From Zelonia costaricensis (taxonomy: Eukaryota; Euglenozoa; Kinetoplastea; Trypanosomatida; Trypanosomatidae), in NCBI GenBank assembly GCA_030849075.1, contig JASAOO010003050.1:1-19199 (forward strand): DNA of 19,199 bases. The letters are read 5' to 3'. Of this stretch, positions 1 through 8,765 are shown piece after piece (within the stretch, counting starts at the first letter, position 1; every line of letters starts with the position of its first letter). The position numbers and the translations under genes are program-made. The notes below the pieces were generated by a model. It was not told the origin of the DNA. It ran no database searches and saw only the letters and a program-made list of their open reading frames with translations.

Positions 1-292
1 CCTCCCCCCGCCGCCGCTCTCTCGCGCCTCTCACTTCTCTGCCCACCCTCCCCGTCGACCGCGGCGCCCTCCGTTGCTGTGGCGCACAGACGTCTTTTCT
101 ATTTCTTCGCCTTGTGGTGCGTCGGCTGCTCGTCGCGTGTCGTGAGGCCCAGCTCGTTGCGTGTGCGTCGCCTTGCTCGTTGCGTGTGCGCGTGTGTCTG
201 ACCGCTTCATCGACCAAATCCCTTCTTTGCTTGTCGCGCGTGCGCCGCGTTTCTCCCTTTTCTGTGTGCCCCCCGTCGTCGTTGTGTTTTCT

Positions 293-320
293 TGTGCGTG
301 TGTGTGTGCGTGTGCGTGTG
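293..320. repeat. GT-rich dinucleotide microsatellite
   Basis: This is an imperfect (GT)n tract broken by GC steps. It lies upstream of the likely splice acceptor of the first gene. Confidence 0.75.
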
Positions 321-330
321 CTTATCATTG

Positions 331-388
331 TTGCTTTTCTTCGCCCGCGTCTGTTTTTCTCCTGCGCGCACGCCCGTCTCCGCGTCAG
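331..388 (+). promoter_or_regulatory. Candidate trans-splice acceptor (polypyrimidine tract and CAG) for the hydrolase gene
   Basis: A T/C-rich tract with T4 and T5 runs is followed by a CAG ending at 388. The first ATG downstream of it is 583, in frame with the hydrolase, so the 5' UTR would be about 195 nt. AGs at 413-414 and 434-435 are alternatives. No AG lies between the later C/T-rich tract (about 506-548) and the ATG, so that tract cannot be the one used unless splicing falls inside the coding sequence. Confidence 0.4.
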
Positions 389-582
389 CCCCACTTTCTC
401 CTCCTGTTGTGGAGTCACTGCGCCTCCCCACACAAGACACCGCCTTGTGGCCTCCCCCCCACCCGCTCGTGTGGCTGCCCACCTCTACATCAACCTCACC
501 TGTGTTTGCGTTCTGCCTCCCCCCCTGTTCCCTTTTTCCTGTCTTGATTTGCCCCGCCACATCGGCTGCTACCTCCCCGACC

Positions 583-3033
583 ATGGACTGCCTCGCGATG
601 CCGGGGGTGCTGCTCACCACCCCCACCGCCGTCTCCCCGCCGGCGGCCACTCTCGCACCGGCACCCCGGGCGGCTCCCTCAAGCCCGTCGACGGCGGCTG
701 GTGGACACGGCGCGGGCCCCACTGGCGCCGTCACCTCCCCCAGCGACAGCACAACGCAGTCCCACCTGCCACGCGTGCCCCGCTCGCCGGAGATGCTGGT
801 GAAGGTGCGCGACTGCCCCACCACGCGGATGCCCATCGAGCTGTGCTACCAGTGCTTCGGCGACCCCGCGAACGGCCTGCCGGTCGTCCTACTGATTGGC
901 GGCCTCAACATGCAGATGTACGCCTGGGACGAGAATTTCTGCGAGTCGCTGGTGCGGGCCGGCTTCTTTGTAGTTCGCTACGACAACCGCGACATCGGGC
1001 ACTCCACCAAGGTCGAGAACTGCGGCAAGATCAAGGTGCCCATCCTGCTTCTGCCCGGCCGCGCTGCAAAGTGGCTTGGCGAGGAACTGCCGTACCGACT
1101 GGACGACATGGCCGCCGATGCATGGGCGCTGCTCGACGCGCTGCACGTGCCATGTGCGCATCTCTTCGGCATTAGTATGGGTGGCATGATCGCGCAGCTG
1201 GCCGCGCTGCAGGCGCCGGAGCGGACAATCAGCCTGACGAGCGTCATGTCCTCGACGAACTCACCGGACCTGCCGCAGCCGGCATTGTGGGTGAAGCTGT
1301 GGATGCTCCGCCGCCCGCCGCGCAACTGCACGGTGGAGGAGCTGCTCGAGTTCCGCGTGCACTCGCTGCGGCACCTCCTGCGCTACGCCCTGCCGCCCGA
1401 TGGCGAGTACCTCAAGAGGCGCTTTCTCATGTCGCTGCGGCGAAGCTCGTATGCCGCGGGGCTCGTGCGCCAGGCCGCTGCGATCCGCCGGTGCACCGGC
1501 CGCGACGCGCAGCTGCAGCGGCTGCACGTGCCGGCGCTGGTCGTGCACGGCGCGCAGGATGTCGTGGTGCCGCCCATGAACGGGTACCGCACCGCGACGA
1601 TGCTGCCATACGCACGGATGCTCGTGCTCAAGAGCATGGGTCACTACTTCCATCCCGCCTTCTTCTCAACCATCATCGCGGCCTTCGCGGACATGGCGGC
1701 CTCCACCGACCCGGCACGCCGCCCCCTCCGCCCGGCACTCCCCTCCGTCAACGCGATGGAGCTGACGTCCTCGCCGGACAGGGATGGGGAGGAGCTGGCG
1801 CCAAGGCAGGACGGCGGGACGGCCCCCACCGTCGCGCACAATCACGCAACTCCAGCGCATCCTCAAGCCGCTACCAACACCACCACAGCTGCGCACACCG
1901 ATCCAGCGGAGGGGCTGTCACCGGAGGAGGCGGCTGCAGCCCTGGCTGCGGCTCCGGCTGCTGCGGCGGATGCCTCAGACGGTGGGGCCCCTGCAGCGGA
2001 CGTGGAGCCCGGCGCCGGCGTAGACCCGAGGACGCGCATGATGGCCTCGCTTGGCGAGTTCATCGTCCCCGTCGTGGCCGACGCCGCGTCGCCGATTGGG
2101 AGGGCGGTGTGCGGCTCCGTGATGGTTGCCGTCCCGGGCGGCAACAGCAACCCCGCCGTCCCCGAGGCGGTGATCGTCGAGAACCTCTTCCAGCGCGACC
2201 CGCACGCGACACCGACCGTGCCGCGCGCCGCCGTCGTGAAGCGTCCTGCCTCGCCCACGCCTCAGCAGGGCGGTGGCAGGTCGAGTGCTGCGGCCGCGAC
2301 GCCACCGCCGCGGATGCTTGTTTCCCCGCTGGCGGACATGAGCAGGCGGCCTGGTGACCCCACCCCTCCGCGCTCGCCGTCCACGTCGCTCTCCAACCTG
2401 CCCACGATGCCCCCCGGCGCCGGCCGCCGCGCGACGCCAGCGCCACCACCCGCAGCCCCACCAGCGCCAGCTCCCATGAACGGGGCCACCCCCTTCGTGC
2501 CCTGCAGCCCCTCGCGCTGGTACGAGATCGAGCCCTACCCGCAACGCCGCGCCGCGTCGCAGGCCAGCGACGCCGCACCGCGGAAGCTGCCGGCTGTCCA
2601 CCCCATTGCTTGCGGCGTGCCCGTCGACGAGTACCTGCGCACCCACGCTGCCGCGTCGAAGCCGCTGGGCGAGGCGAGCGGGGTCAAGGGGAAGACGGCC
2701 GTGGCAGCGGCTGCGACGGCACCCGTGCGTGCGTCGCCAGACGTCTCCTCCTCCCCTGCGGCGTCGTCCGCTGCGGGCCCGCTGCGGGTCCCACTGGTGG
2801 AGGCCCCCGCGGTGGCTGCGGTCATCGCCGGTAGCGCGGACGCGGCGAGGTCGACTGCCGCTGCCGCTGCTGCCGCGGCACTGGCGGGTGACGTGCGTGG
2901 CGAGCAGGACGACGGCGGGCTGCAGTCGTCCGCCTCGGACACCCCGTCGGCGGACCGCCGCGCCGATGAGGAGTTCCTGCACTCCGAGGCGCCCCTGGAT
3001 GTGGTGGAGGCGTCGTCCTTCTCGGCCCTGTAG
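583..3033 (+). CDS. Alpha/beta-fold hydrolase with long disordered C-terminal tail
   Basis: The predicted protein has 816 residues. A canonical alpha/beta-hydrolase core spans about residues 70-385. The oxyanion-side motif GGLNMQ lies near residue 105, the nucleophile elbow GISMGG has Ser198, the acid is Asp326 in HGAQDVVVPP, and the catalytic His354 is in SMGHYFHP. The order and spacing fit esterases and lipases of the RdmC/methylesterase-like group; the substrate cannot be told. From about residue 390 the protein becomes an Ala/Pro/Ser-rich, probably disordered tail ending in an acidic segment. I see no signal peptide or membrane anchor, which suggests a soluble enzyme. ATG 583 is chosen because the open frame to its left begins only at a GTG inside a microsatellite and the whole upstream region lacks ATG. 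Met71 (position 793), at the start of the conserved domain, is a less likely start. The fold and catalytic triad are secure; the biological role is unknown. Confidence 0.9.
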   Translation: MDCLAMPGVLLTTPTAVSPPAATLAPAPRAAPSSPSTAAGGHGAGPTGAVTSPSDSTTQSHLPRVPRSPEMLVKVRDCPTTRMPIELCYQCFGDPANGLPVVLLIGGLNMQMYAWDENFCESLVRAGFFVVRYDNRDIGHSTKVENCGKIKVPILLLPGRAAKWLGEELPYRLDDMAADAWALLDALHVPCAHLFGISMGGMIAQLAALQAPERTISLTSVMSSTNSPDLPQPALWVKLWMLRRPPRNCTVEELLEFRVHSLRHLLRYALPPDGEYLKRRFLMSLRRSSYAAGLVRQAAAIRRCTGRDAQLQRLHVPALVVHGAQDVVVPPMNGYRTATMLPYARMLVLKSMGHYFHPAFFSTIIAAFADMAASTDPARRPLRPALPSVNAMELTSSPDRDGEELAPRQDGGTAPTVAHNHATPAHPQAATNTTTAAHTDPAEGLSPEEAAAALAAAPAAAADASDGGAPAADVEPGAGVDPRTRMMASLGEFIVPVVADAASPIGRAVCGSVMVAVPGGNSNPAVPEAVIVENLFQRDPHATPTVPRAAVVKRPASPTPQQGGGRSSAAAATPPPRMLVSPLADMSRRPGDPTPPRSPSTSLSNLPTMPPGAGRRATPAPPPAAPPAPAPMNGATPFVPCSPSRWYEIEPYPQRRAASQASDAAPRKLPAVHPIACGVPVDEYLRTHAAASKPLGEASGVKGKTAVAAAATAPVRASPDVSSSPAASSAAGPLRVPLVEAPAVAAVIAGSADAARSTAAAAAAAALAGDVRGEQDDGGLQSSASDTPSADRRADEEFLHSEAPLDVVEASSFSAL

Positions 3034-3150
3034 TGAAGCGTGGAGGGTGGGGGGGAGGGGACGGCGTGAGGTTCTTCACCCCTTGCTCTCGTGCTCGTGC
3101 GCCCTTGCGGCATCCCCAGCCCCTCCTCACTCCACCCACCCACCCATCCC

Positions 3151-3176
3151 AACACACACACACAGACACACAGACA
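3151..3176. repeat. CA-rich microsatellite
   Basis: A (CA)n tract interrupted by AGAC steps, in the likely 3' UTR of the hydrolase gene. Confidence 0.75.
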
Positions 3177-4084
3177 ATCGGGCCTTGTGCCCGTTTGTGT
3201 GTCCGCGAGACGGTGTGGGGAAGGGCCGGTGAGGCAACGGCGGAGGCGCCGCTGGGCTGCGACGCCGCATCCACCGCCGCCGCCGCAAGAAGCGGCCACA
3301 CAAGAGAAACGACTCCACACAAGAAACGAAAACAAGGCGTGCTCACAAAATGCCAGCTTAGGCAGCGGGGAGCGGCTCACTGCCTCAGCCGTGCATGACA
3401 AGAACACAACGTGCGTGGACTGCACGCACCGGTCCTTGCCAAGGCACGTGTTGCGGGGCACTCTTGTTGCGGCGTCGAAGCGCCGCTCCCTTTTTTTTCC
3501 CTTCCGGCTTGAGGCGGAACAAGCAAACACGAAGACTAAACGACTGAGCGGCTGCGTAGTGGCAGCACACCCGCCGTGCCCGCGACCACGGCGAGTCAGC
3601 CCGCGGTAGCGGACGCGCTTGCCGTCAACCCGCACCCCCTCCAAACTTCTGCTGCCCTTTCCTTCTTTCCTTCTACGTCCTCCATCCCTCCCCCCGTTCT
3701 CTTGCCACATCGCGCACCTTCCTTCCCTCGTTCGTTCGCGCATCCGTGCGGTGCACCACGACTACGGTCACCACCACCGCCACTGCCGCTGCGCCCTCAC
3801 CGGCCCGCCACCCTTAAACAAACCAAGCAACGCGCCTCTGCACGCCCACCGCACACACCACACGCAGTCGAACTACTCGCACGACTCCCCCGTCCAACCC
3901 TGCACGCCGTAGTCGCAGAAACGCCGAGTCAGCACGCAAACCAAAAAACAAAAAAGCAGCCAAACGGCAGTAGCAAACTCCTCCCTTTTCCCCTCCCTTC
4001 GTTGTGTTTTCTCTCCTTTCTGCGCACGCGTCGCACTCGCTGCAGCGCTGCGTGTGTGTCACACAGTACGCGTCCATCTGCTTC

Positions 4085-4131
4085 CCCTGCTCTTCATCCC
4101 CCCTCCCCCTCCCCCTCCCCCTCTCTTCCAG
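4085..4131 (+). promoter_or_regulatory. Strong but orphan polypyrimidine-CAG acceptor-like signal
   Basis: An almost pure C/T tract made of CCCCCT repeats ends in TCTCTTCCAG, with the AG at 4130-4131. It is the best-looking acceptor in the spacer, yet no ATG follows for about 550 nt, and that ATG is immediately followed by a stop. It could be an alternative far-upstream acceptor for the gene at 5311 or the 5' end of a non-coding transcript. Confidence 0.35.
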
Positions 4132-4353
4132 CCGTTGCACGTTTCCTTTGGTTTTTGCTTTTCTTTTGAGTGTAGGCGTTGTCCTGCTCTCGTGCGCTCT
4201 CGAGTGTCTCCGTGCGCTTGTCGGTCGAACATCGCGTTTCTTCCAACTCTCCCCTCCTCCTCCCCACCCTTACCCGGCGGCTGTTCTCGCTCTCTCTCTG
4301 TCGCTCCATCGGGAGGGACCACGCATTGTTCTTCCCTTCACTTCCGCTGCATC

Positions 4354-4397
4354 GTGTCTGTGTGTGTCTGTGTGTGTGCGTGTGCGCGCGTGCGTGT
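4354..4397. repeat. GT-rich microsatellite
   Basis: An imperfect (GT)n tract with CT and GC interruptions. A second short GT tract lies at about 4509-4528. Confidence 0.7.
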
Positions 4398-5097
4398 TGC
4401 TGCGGGTATCCAACCCTGAGTGTCCATCGGTTGGTCATCGTGAGCGCCCTTCTCAACTTCTCCTCCCCCTCCTTCAACGTTCGGAGTCGCTGCGCTGATT
4501 GCTGCCGCTGTGTGTGCGTGTGTGTGTCGTGCCGCCACCACCGCCACACGCAGCTCAAACGCGATCACACGCCGCCGCCGACTCCCCTCGTTTTCAGAAA
4601 GCAGGACTCGCACAGAAAGCGCACACACCTATATTCGTGTGCCGAGCGACCGAGAGCGTGCGTGTGTGTTCTTGGTTGTGGATGTGAAGAAGGGTCAGGG
4701 AGCAGCGTCCGTCGTTCCCTTCCTTGAGGTTGTGGCCAGGCTGGCGGCGTCCGTGTAAACGCTGCCGCCGCACTCGTCAGGTTCTTTCATTGCCCCCCCC
4801 CTCCCCCCCGCCGTTCTCTTCCTTCGAAATCACCCGCGGCCCCGTCATCGATTTCGCGACTCATTTCGGCGGTGCATCACTTCCCCGCTGCAACTATAAC
4901 TTGCCAGGGCTGGCACCCTTGCCACTTTTCTCAGACTCTCCCCCCTCCTCTCCATAGCCCCTTGCTTTCCCGCCCGTCCCTCCCTCGCGGCGGCGTCTTC
5001 AGTGCGCTCCTCTTTCTCATCTCGCGACGAGGCGGGAAGGGGCGCGTGTGGGGCTCGTGCGCCGCCTCCCTCGCTCGTGGTGCTGCTGCTGCTGCTT

Positions 5098-5136
5098 CGC
5101 TCTCCCCCCCTTGTTGCGCCTTCCTCTGTGTCGCAG
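5098..5136 (+). promoter_or_regulatory. Candidate trans-splice acceptor for the PLAC8-like gene
   Basis: A C/T-rich tract (C7, then TTGTTGCGCCTTCCTCTG) is followed by TCGCAG, with the AG at 5135-5136. This would give a 5' UTR of about 175 nt that contains one upstream ATG at 5169. AGs around 5205-5230 could be used instead and would skip that upstream ATG. Confidence 0.4.
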
Positions 5137-5168
5137 GTGTCGCACCGGCCGCGACCGCACACGCCCAC

Positions 5169-5252
5169 ATGCGCGCTGGGACATACACACACGACACAAC
5201 GAACAAAGACGGCGTGAAGGAAAAGGACAGGCGATACGGAACAAGGCGGTGA
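5169..5252 (+). other. Upstream ORF (27 codons) in the 5' leader of the PLAC8-like gene
   Basis: The ATG at 5169 opens a 27-codon frame ending at TGA 5250-5252, 58 nt before the main ATG at 5311. The peptide is basic and hydrophilic with no recognisable motif. It would be in the mRNA only if splicing occurs at or before 5136. It is notable because the rest of the leader is almost free of ATG. Confidence 0.35.
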
Positions 5253-5310
5253 CTCTCATCAACACGGAGGGAAGATAAAAGGGCAAACGTAAAGCTTGTC
5301 GAGCGCTTCC

Positions 5311-7908
5311 ATGAGTTTCACAAGCAAACGCGCCGCGGACGGCGACGAGCTGTCGCCCCCAATCGAGATGGAGGCGCGCCCCCGCGGTCGCGGCGTCGTG
5401 CCGCCATCAGTCCTGACCGCCGACATGCCGCCGTCGCCGACGTCAGCCACGCCGCTCATCACGGATGGTTCTAGCGGCCTGCTTACCGTCGCCTCCCACT
5501 CGCAGACGCCCGGGGAGTCGCCGCTGCCGGGCCTCCTCTCGCCCACGGGCCCCACCTTTCCGCAGCTGCCCACGCTCGCGGCGGAGTCGCTGAACCCAGA
5601 GCGCAACGGCGCACCACCACAGCTGACCGCCCCGCAGTCCCATCACGAGGAGCAGGCGTCAGAGGAGTGGACCAACGACCTGAATCGGAGAGCGTCGTCT
5701 AGGGACGCTGGGGACCGGGGACGCGCAGCCGAGGCGGCACCGCAGCCGCAGCGCTGGCAGCGTGCCTCGGGCTCCCTGTCAGCCAGCAGCCGCCCCTACC
5801 GAGGGCCGCCCGAGATCTCCAACCGCGCACCCCGCGCGCGGTCGGCCGGCATGTCGCCGTCGAGCTCGCCGATGAGCACTGGCGCCGCTGAGGCTGTCGG
5901 TCACCCCCCCCGCACCTTTCAACCCGGCAGCAGCAGCAGCGCAGGCAACGGCGGTGGCGGTGGTGCCGCGCCTCCAGCGGCGCGGTCCACCTTCCCGCGC
6001 TCCGGCGCCTACCTCGAGGCGGTCGATAGCTCCATGCCTACCCAAGGTGAAGCCCCGTTTCTCGGCTCCGTCTCCACGATCAGCAACTTCGAGTCAACCA
6101 CGAACGCCGCGGCGCGGTCGGTGCTGTCAGCGCCGGACATCCCGGACGCCTCGACCACCCTGGCAGCGCTGCCGGACACGCCCAGGGCATCGGTGCGGTG
6201 GGCGCACACGAGTGTCCCGCAGAGGGGCGTCGCCGCACCGCCGCCGCTGGTGAGCTTCCCCGCGCAGCGAGCGTCCGCCGTCTCCGCGGAGCAGCCGGTG
6301 CACGACGACAACGGCCAGCGCACGCTCTCCATGACCGACACCACCACCTCCTCGCCCGGCCCAGAAGCCGGGGCGGGGACATCGTCTGTCATTATGGTGG
6401 CATCGCTCAGCCCGCAGCAGCTCTTCCCCGCCCCGTCATCGCGCCGGCAGCAGCAGCGCTTCCAGGAGGAGCGGCGCACCTCCCGATCGACGTCCGTCAG
6501 TCAGTCAGAGAACGCCGTGCCCGGGACGGCACCCGCCTCGGCCGCATCCACGCCCCGCGCGATGGACCACATCGTCGTTGACAACACCGAGTTTGCCATT
6601 CTTCGTGTGCTGCCGGAGCGCTCCCACTCCACGAGCCGCGGCGCCCCGGGGACGGAGGACGCTGCCAGCACCGTGCGAAGCCCCAGTCGATACGCGGTGG
6701 CGGCGGTGGTCAACAACAACAGTAGCACCACGAACAACAACGCCAGCACATCGCACACGCAGCGGGAGGTGAGCCGCAACGCCGAGTCGGCGGACGAGAT
6801 CGGGTGGCGCGGGGTGGCGGACTTCGCATCCCTCGCGAGCGGCCTGCCACCGGTTAGGGGCGACTCGATAAGCGGGCTGGCCCTTCTCCAGCAGGCCCGC
6901 ATCGCCACCTCAGAGGAACGCCGGGTGCGGCTGCTTTTCCACAACCGCCCGCACGTGCAACTCGAGAAGCGACCGCTGGTGGTCACGAACGCCGTGCTGG
7001 ACCGCACTTCGTGGGAGCAGCCGCTGTGCTACCTGCCGCTCTTCTTCCCGTGCATGCGCAACACCTTCTACTCCGTGCCGCTCAGCACGGTGATGCGGAC
7101 CTCGTGGGAGGCGGACCTGCCGGGCCCCTCCCAGCCCAGTGTCGCCTACTCCGAGTCGACGACGTCGCAGTCACCGGTGAACGCGCCGGCAGTGCCGCCG
7201 CGGCGGGACGGCAACTACGCCGAGGTGCCCCGCACGCTCATGACCCCCACCGTGTCGATCTCCACCGTGTACCACGTCCCCATCACCGCCCCACGCCCCG
7301 TGCTCACCCGCGCGGCATCCCCGCACCGCCGCGAGCGGCAGGAGTCGCTGCTGCACCGCCCTGCTGCCGCCCCGCCGACCACCGGCCCCAACCCGCTAAG
7401 CCGCGCACCCGCCCGCCCGCTCCTGAACCACGAGGACGAGATGGTGATGCTGCGCAACGAGGTGGCACGGCAGCCGCTGAGTCTCGGCAACAACGTGAGC
7501 CACCTGCTCTACCGGTGCTTCTGCGTGCGGTGCGCGATTGCGTCGCAGGCGCAGGCGATGCAGGCGGACGCCGACATGCGGGCCGCGCACCCAACCCCCT
7601 TCCCGTGCTGCACCTGCCTGGGCGTAGAATCGAAGTCGTACTCGGACATTCTGTGCCTGCTGTGCGTGCTCGACGTGCTTACGCTCGGGGTGCCGTGTGG
7701 GTGCTGCTGCTACCACGGCCTCGGCTCCGCGCTCTACGGGTGGCACCTGCGCTATCTGCTGCGCGCCCGCTACCGCATCTTCGCATGGACCTCCATTGAC
7801 CTGCTGACGACCTGCTGCGTGCCAGGCCTGGCGGTGGACCAGCAGGGGGCGGAGCTGCTCCTCAGCGGCACCCCAGAGGCCACCGTCGGGCTGCAGTTCA
7901 TGGCGTAG
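5311..7908 (+). CDS. Conserved protein with C-terminal Cys-rich PLAC8-like domain
   Basis: The predicted protein has 865 residues. Residues 1 to about 490 are Pro/Ser/Ala/Thr-rich and probably disordered, with an Asn-rich patch near residue 470. A more ordered, aromatic-rich block at about 535-600 contains WEQPLCYLPLFFPCMRNTFY. The last 140 residues are Cys-rich: Cys736/738/741, Cys766/767/769, a hydrophobic CLLCVLDVLTLG segment followed by CGCCC, then RARYRI, Asp830 and Cys835-Cys836 followed by AVDQQ near 841-845. The ending R-x2-R-x-Y-x-I ... D ... CC ... A-x2-Q matches the C-terminal half of PLAC8 (DUF614) domains, which are small Cys-rich and often membrane-associated. This assignment is by eye, and the domain is divergent, with an elongated middle. 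ATG 5311 is the first ATG of the frame; a TTG at 5296 extends it but is not a likely start. The biochemical function is unknown. Confidence 0.85.
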   Translation: MSFTSKRAADGDELSPPIEMEARPRGRGVVPPSVLTADMPPSPTSATPLITDGSSGLLTVASHSQTPGESPLPGLLSPTGPTFPQLPTLAAESLNPERNGAPPQLTAPQSHHEEQASEEWTNDLNRRASSRDAGDRGRAAEAAPQPQRWQRASGSLSASSRPYRGPPEISNRAPRARSAGMSPSSSPMSTGAAEAVGHPPRTFQPGSSSSAGNGGGGGAAPPAARSTFPRSGAYLEAVDSSMPTQGEAPFLGSVSTISNFESTTNAAARSVLSAPDIPDASTTLAALPDTPRASVRWAHTSVPQRGVAAPPPLVSFPAQRASAVSAEQPVHDDNGQRTLSMTDTTTSSPGPEAGAGTSSVIMVASLSPQQLFPAPSSRRQQQRFQEERRTSRSTSVSQSENAVPGTAPASAASTPRAMDHIVVDNTEFAILRVLPERSHSTSRGAPGTEDAASTVRSPSRYAVAAVVNNNSSTTNNNASTSHTQREVSRNAESADEIGWRGVADFASLASGLPPVRGDSISGLALLQQARIATSEERRVRLLFHNRPHVQLEKRPLVVTNAVLDRTSWEQPLCYLPLFFPCMRNTFYSVPLSTVMRTSWEADLPGPSQPSVAYSESTTSQSPVNAPAVPPRRDGNYAEVPRTLMTPTVSISTVYHVPITAPRPVLTRAASPHRRERQESLLHRPAAAPPTTGPNPLSRAPARPLLNHEDEMVMLRNEVARQPLSLGNNVSHLLYRCFCVRCAIASQAQAMQADADMRAAHPTPFPCCTCLGVESKSYSDILCLLCVLDVLTLGVPCGCCCYHGLGSALYGWHLRYLLRARYRIFAWTSIDLLTTCCVPGLAVDQQGAELLLSGTPEATVGLQFMA

Positions 7909-8683
7909 TCGACCTTCTCTCTTGTCCGCGTCACCCAGCGCCGCACTTGCGAAAGGTTCGCCGACCGGTCCCCTCTCGGTCCCCGCAGCCCCGCAGCGCC
8001 TGCGCCTTCGCCACCTGCCCACCTCGTGTGTGTCTGTGTGTGATAGCCACCACCCCAGCTTACTCTTCCACCGTGTGTGTCTCTGCTAATGTAGTCCTTT
8101 CCGCCGTGCAGTTTCACAGGGTGCCTCGTGACGTGTGCGTGTCGTAAGCGGTGGTGCGCGTTGGTGTGCGCGGGTGCATGTGCCCCCCCCTCTCCTCTCC
8201 CCCTTCCTTTTCGCCTTCTTTTTCCCCCCACGTGAAGAGAATGCTGTTCTTCATGCTGCTGCGATGCATCTCTGCCTTGCCTGGTGTGTGTCTGTGCGCG
8301 AGAGTCTTGTCTTCGCGTTCTGTGCGCATTGTTGGGTCCTTGTGTTGGCCCATTCTTCTTTCTCTTCTTGCGGCATTTCACGGTGTTGCTTATGTGTCCA
8401 CCACCCTCACTTCCATCGTGCGTACGATGTCGATAGTGATGACGGGTGCTTGCGTGTATGTGTGTGCGCCTGTCTGTAGGCCCATGCCTCGTGCGATCGC
8501 CACTGGGAGCGGGTGCGCCGCTGTCACGCTGCCACCCTCACCCCTTCATGTGTGTACTTGTGTTCCCCTCGTTGCCGCCTCGCCCCCTCCCCCCTTCACC
8601 CTTACTCCCCCCTTTCTCACCCCCGGCACGGCGTAGGTCGCGGTGTCACCCACCGAGCCACACCGCCGACGTCGCCACCAGCT

Positions 8684-8720
8684 TTGTGTGTATGTTTGTA
8701 CATATATGTGTGTGTATGTA

Positions 8721-8751
<31 letters not shown>

Positions 8752-8765
8752 TTGTGTGTGTGTAT
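8684..8765. repeat. (GT)n/(GTAT)n microsatellite
   Basis: An approximately 80-base tract of GT and GTAT units with a pure (TG)n core around 8726-8750. It lies in the transcribed spacer and would be a GU-rich element in the RNA. Confidence 0.85.

Larger units (their letters stand above)
1..582 (+). other. Upstream spacer / 5' UTR of the hydrolase gene
   Basis: This stretch is strongly pyrimidine-rich and holds no convincing gene. It contains no ATG on the + strand, so the ATG at 583 is the first one in the window. Open frames running through it rely on GTG or TTG starts and are low-complexity. It holds a GT-rich microsatellite at about 293-320 and at least two polypyrimidine-plus-AG arrangements (AG at 88-89 and at 387-388) that could serve as trans-splice acceptors. 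Confidence 0.6.
3034..5310 (+). other. Long spacer: 3' UTR of hydrolase, intergenic, 5' region of the PLAC8-like gene
   Basis: I see no supportable gene in these 2.3 kb. All longer + strand frames start at GTG or TTG and encode Pro/Ser/His/Cys low-complexity sequence. The region has CA and GT microsatellites and several long polypyrimidine tracts: about 3650-3735, 4085-4131, 4787-4822, 4930-4985 and 5098-5132. From 3398 to 5168 the + strand has a single ATG (4682), directly followed by TGA. ATGs at 3349 and 3395 lie before this stretch, and one at 5169 opens a short uORF. Confidence 0.6.

Noticed and set aside
292..582. 97-codon N-terminal extension of the hydrolase frame
   Set aside because: It starts at GTG within a GT microsatellite, encodes Cys-Val repeats, and probably lies partly upstream of the splice acceptor. 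The first ATG is at 583.
1287..2357. 356-codon + strand frame overlapping the hydrolase in another phase
   Set aside because: It lies wholly inside the hydrolase coding sequence, has no ATG-based start, and encodes Arg/Ala/Gly low-complexity sequence typical of a shifted GC-rich frame.
2535..3743. 402-codon minus-strand open frame
   Set aside because: It overlaps the end of the hydrolase gene antisense and runs through microsatellite and spacer sequence. Long antisense frames are common opposite GC-rich coding sequence, and the translation has no recognisable domain.
3576..4727. Overlapping Pro/Ser-rich frames in the large spacer
   Set aside because: All begin at GTG or TTG, overlap each other in different phases, and translate polypyrimidine tracts. 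There is no ATG in the region, so none can be a normal gene.
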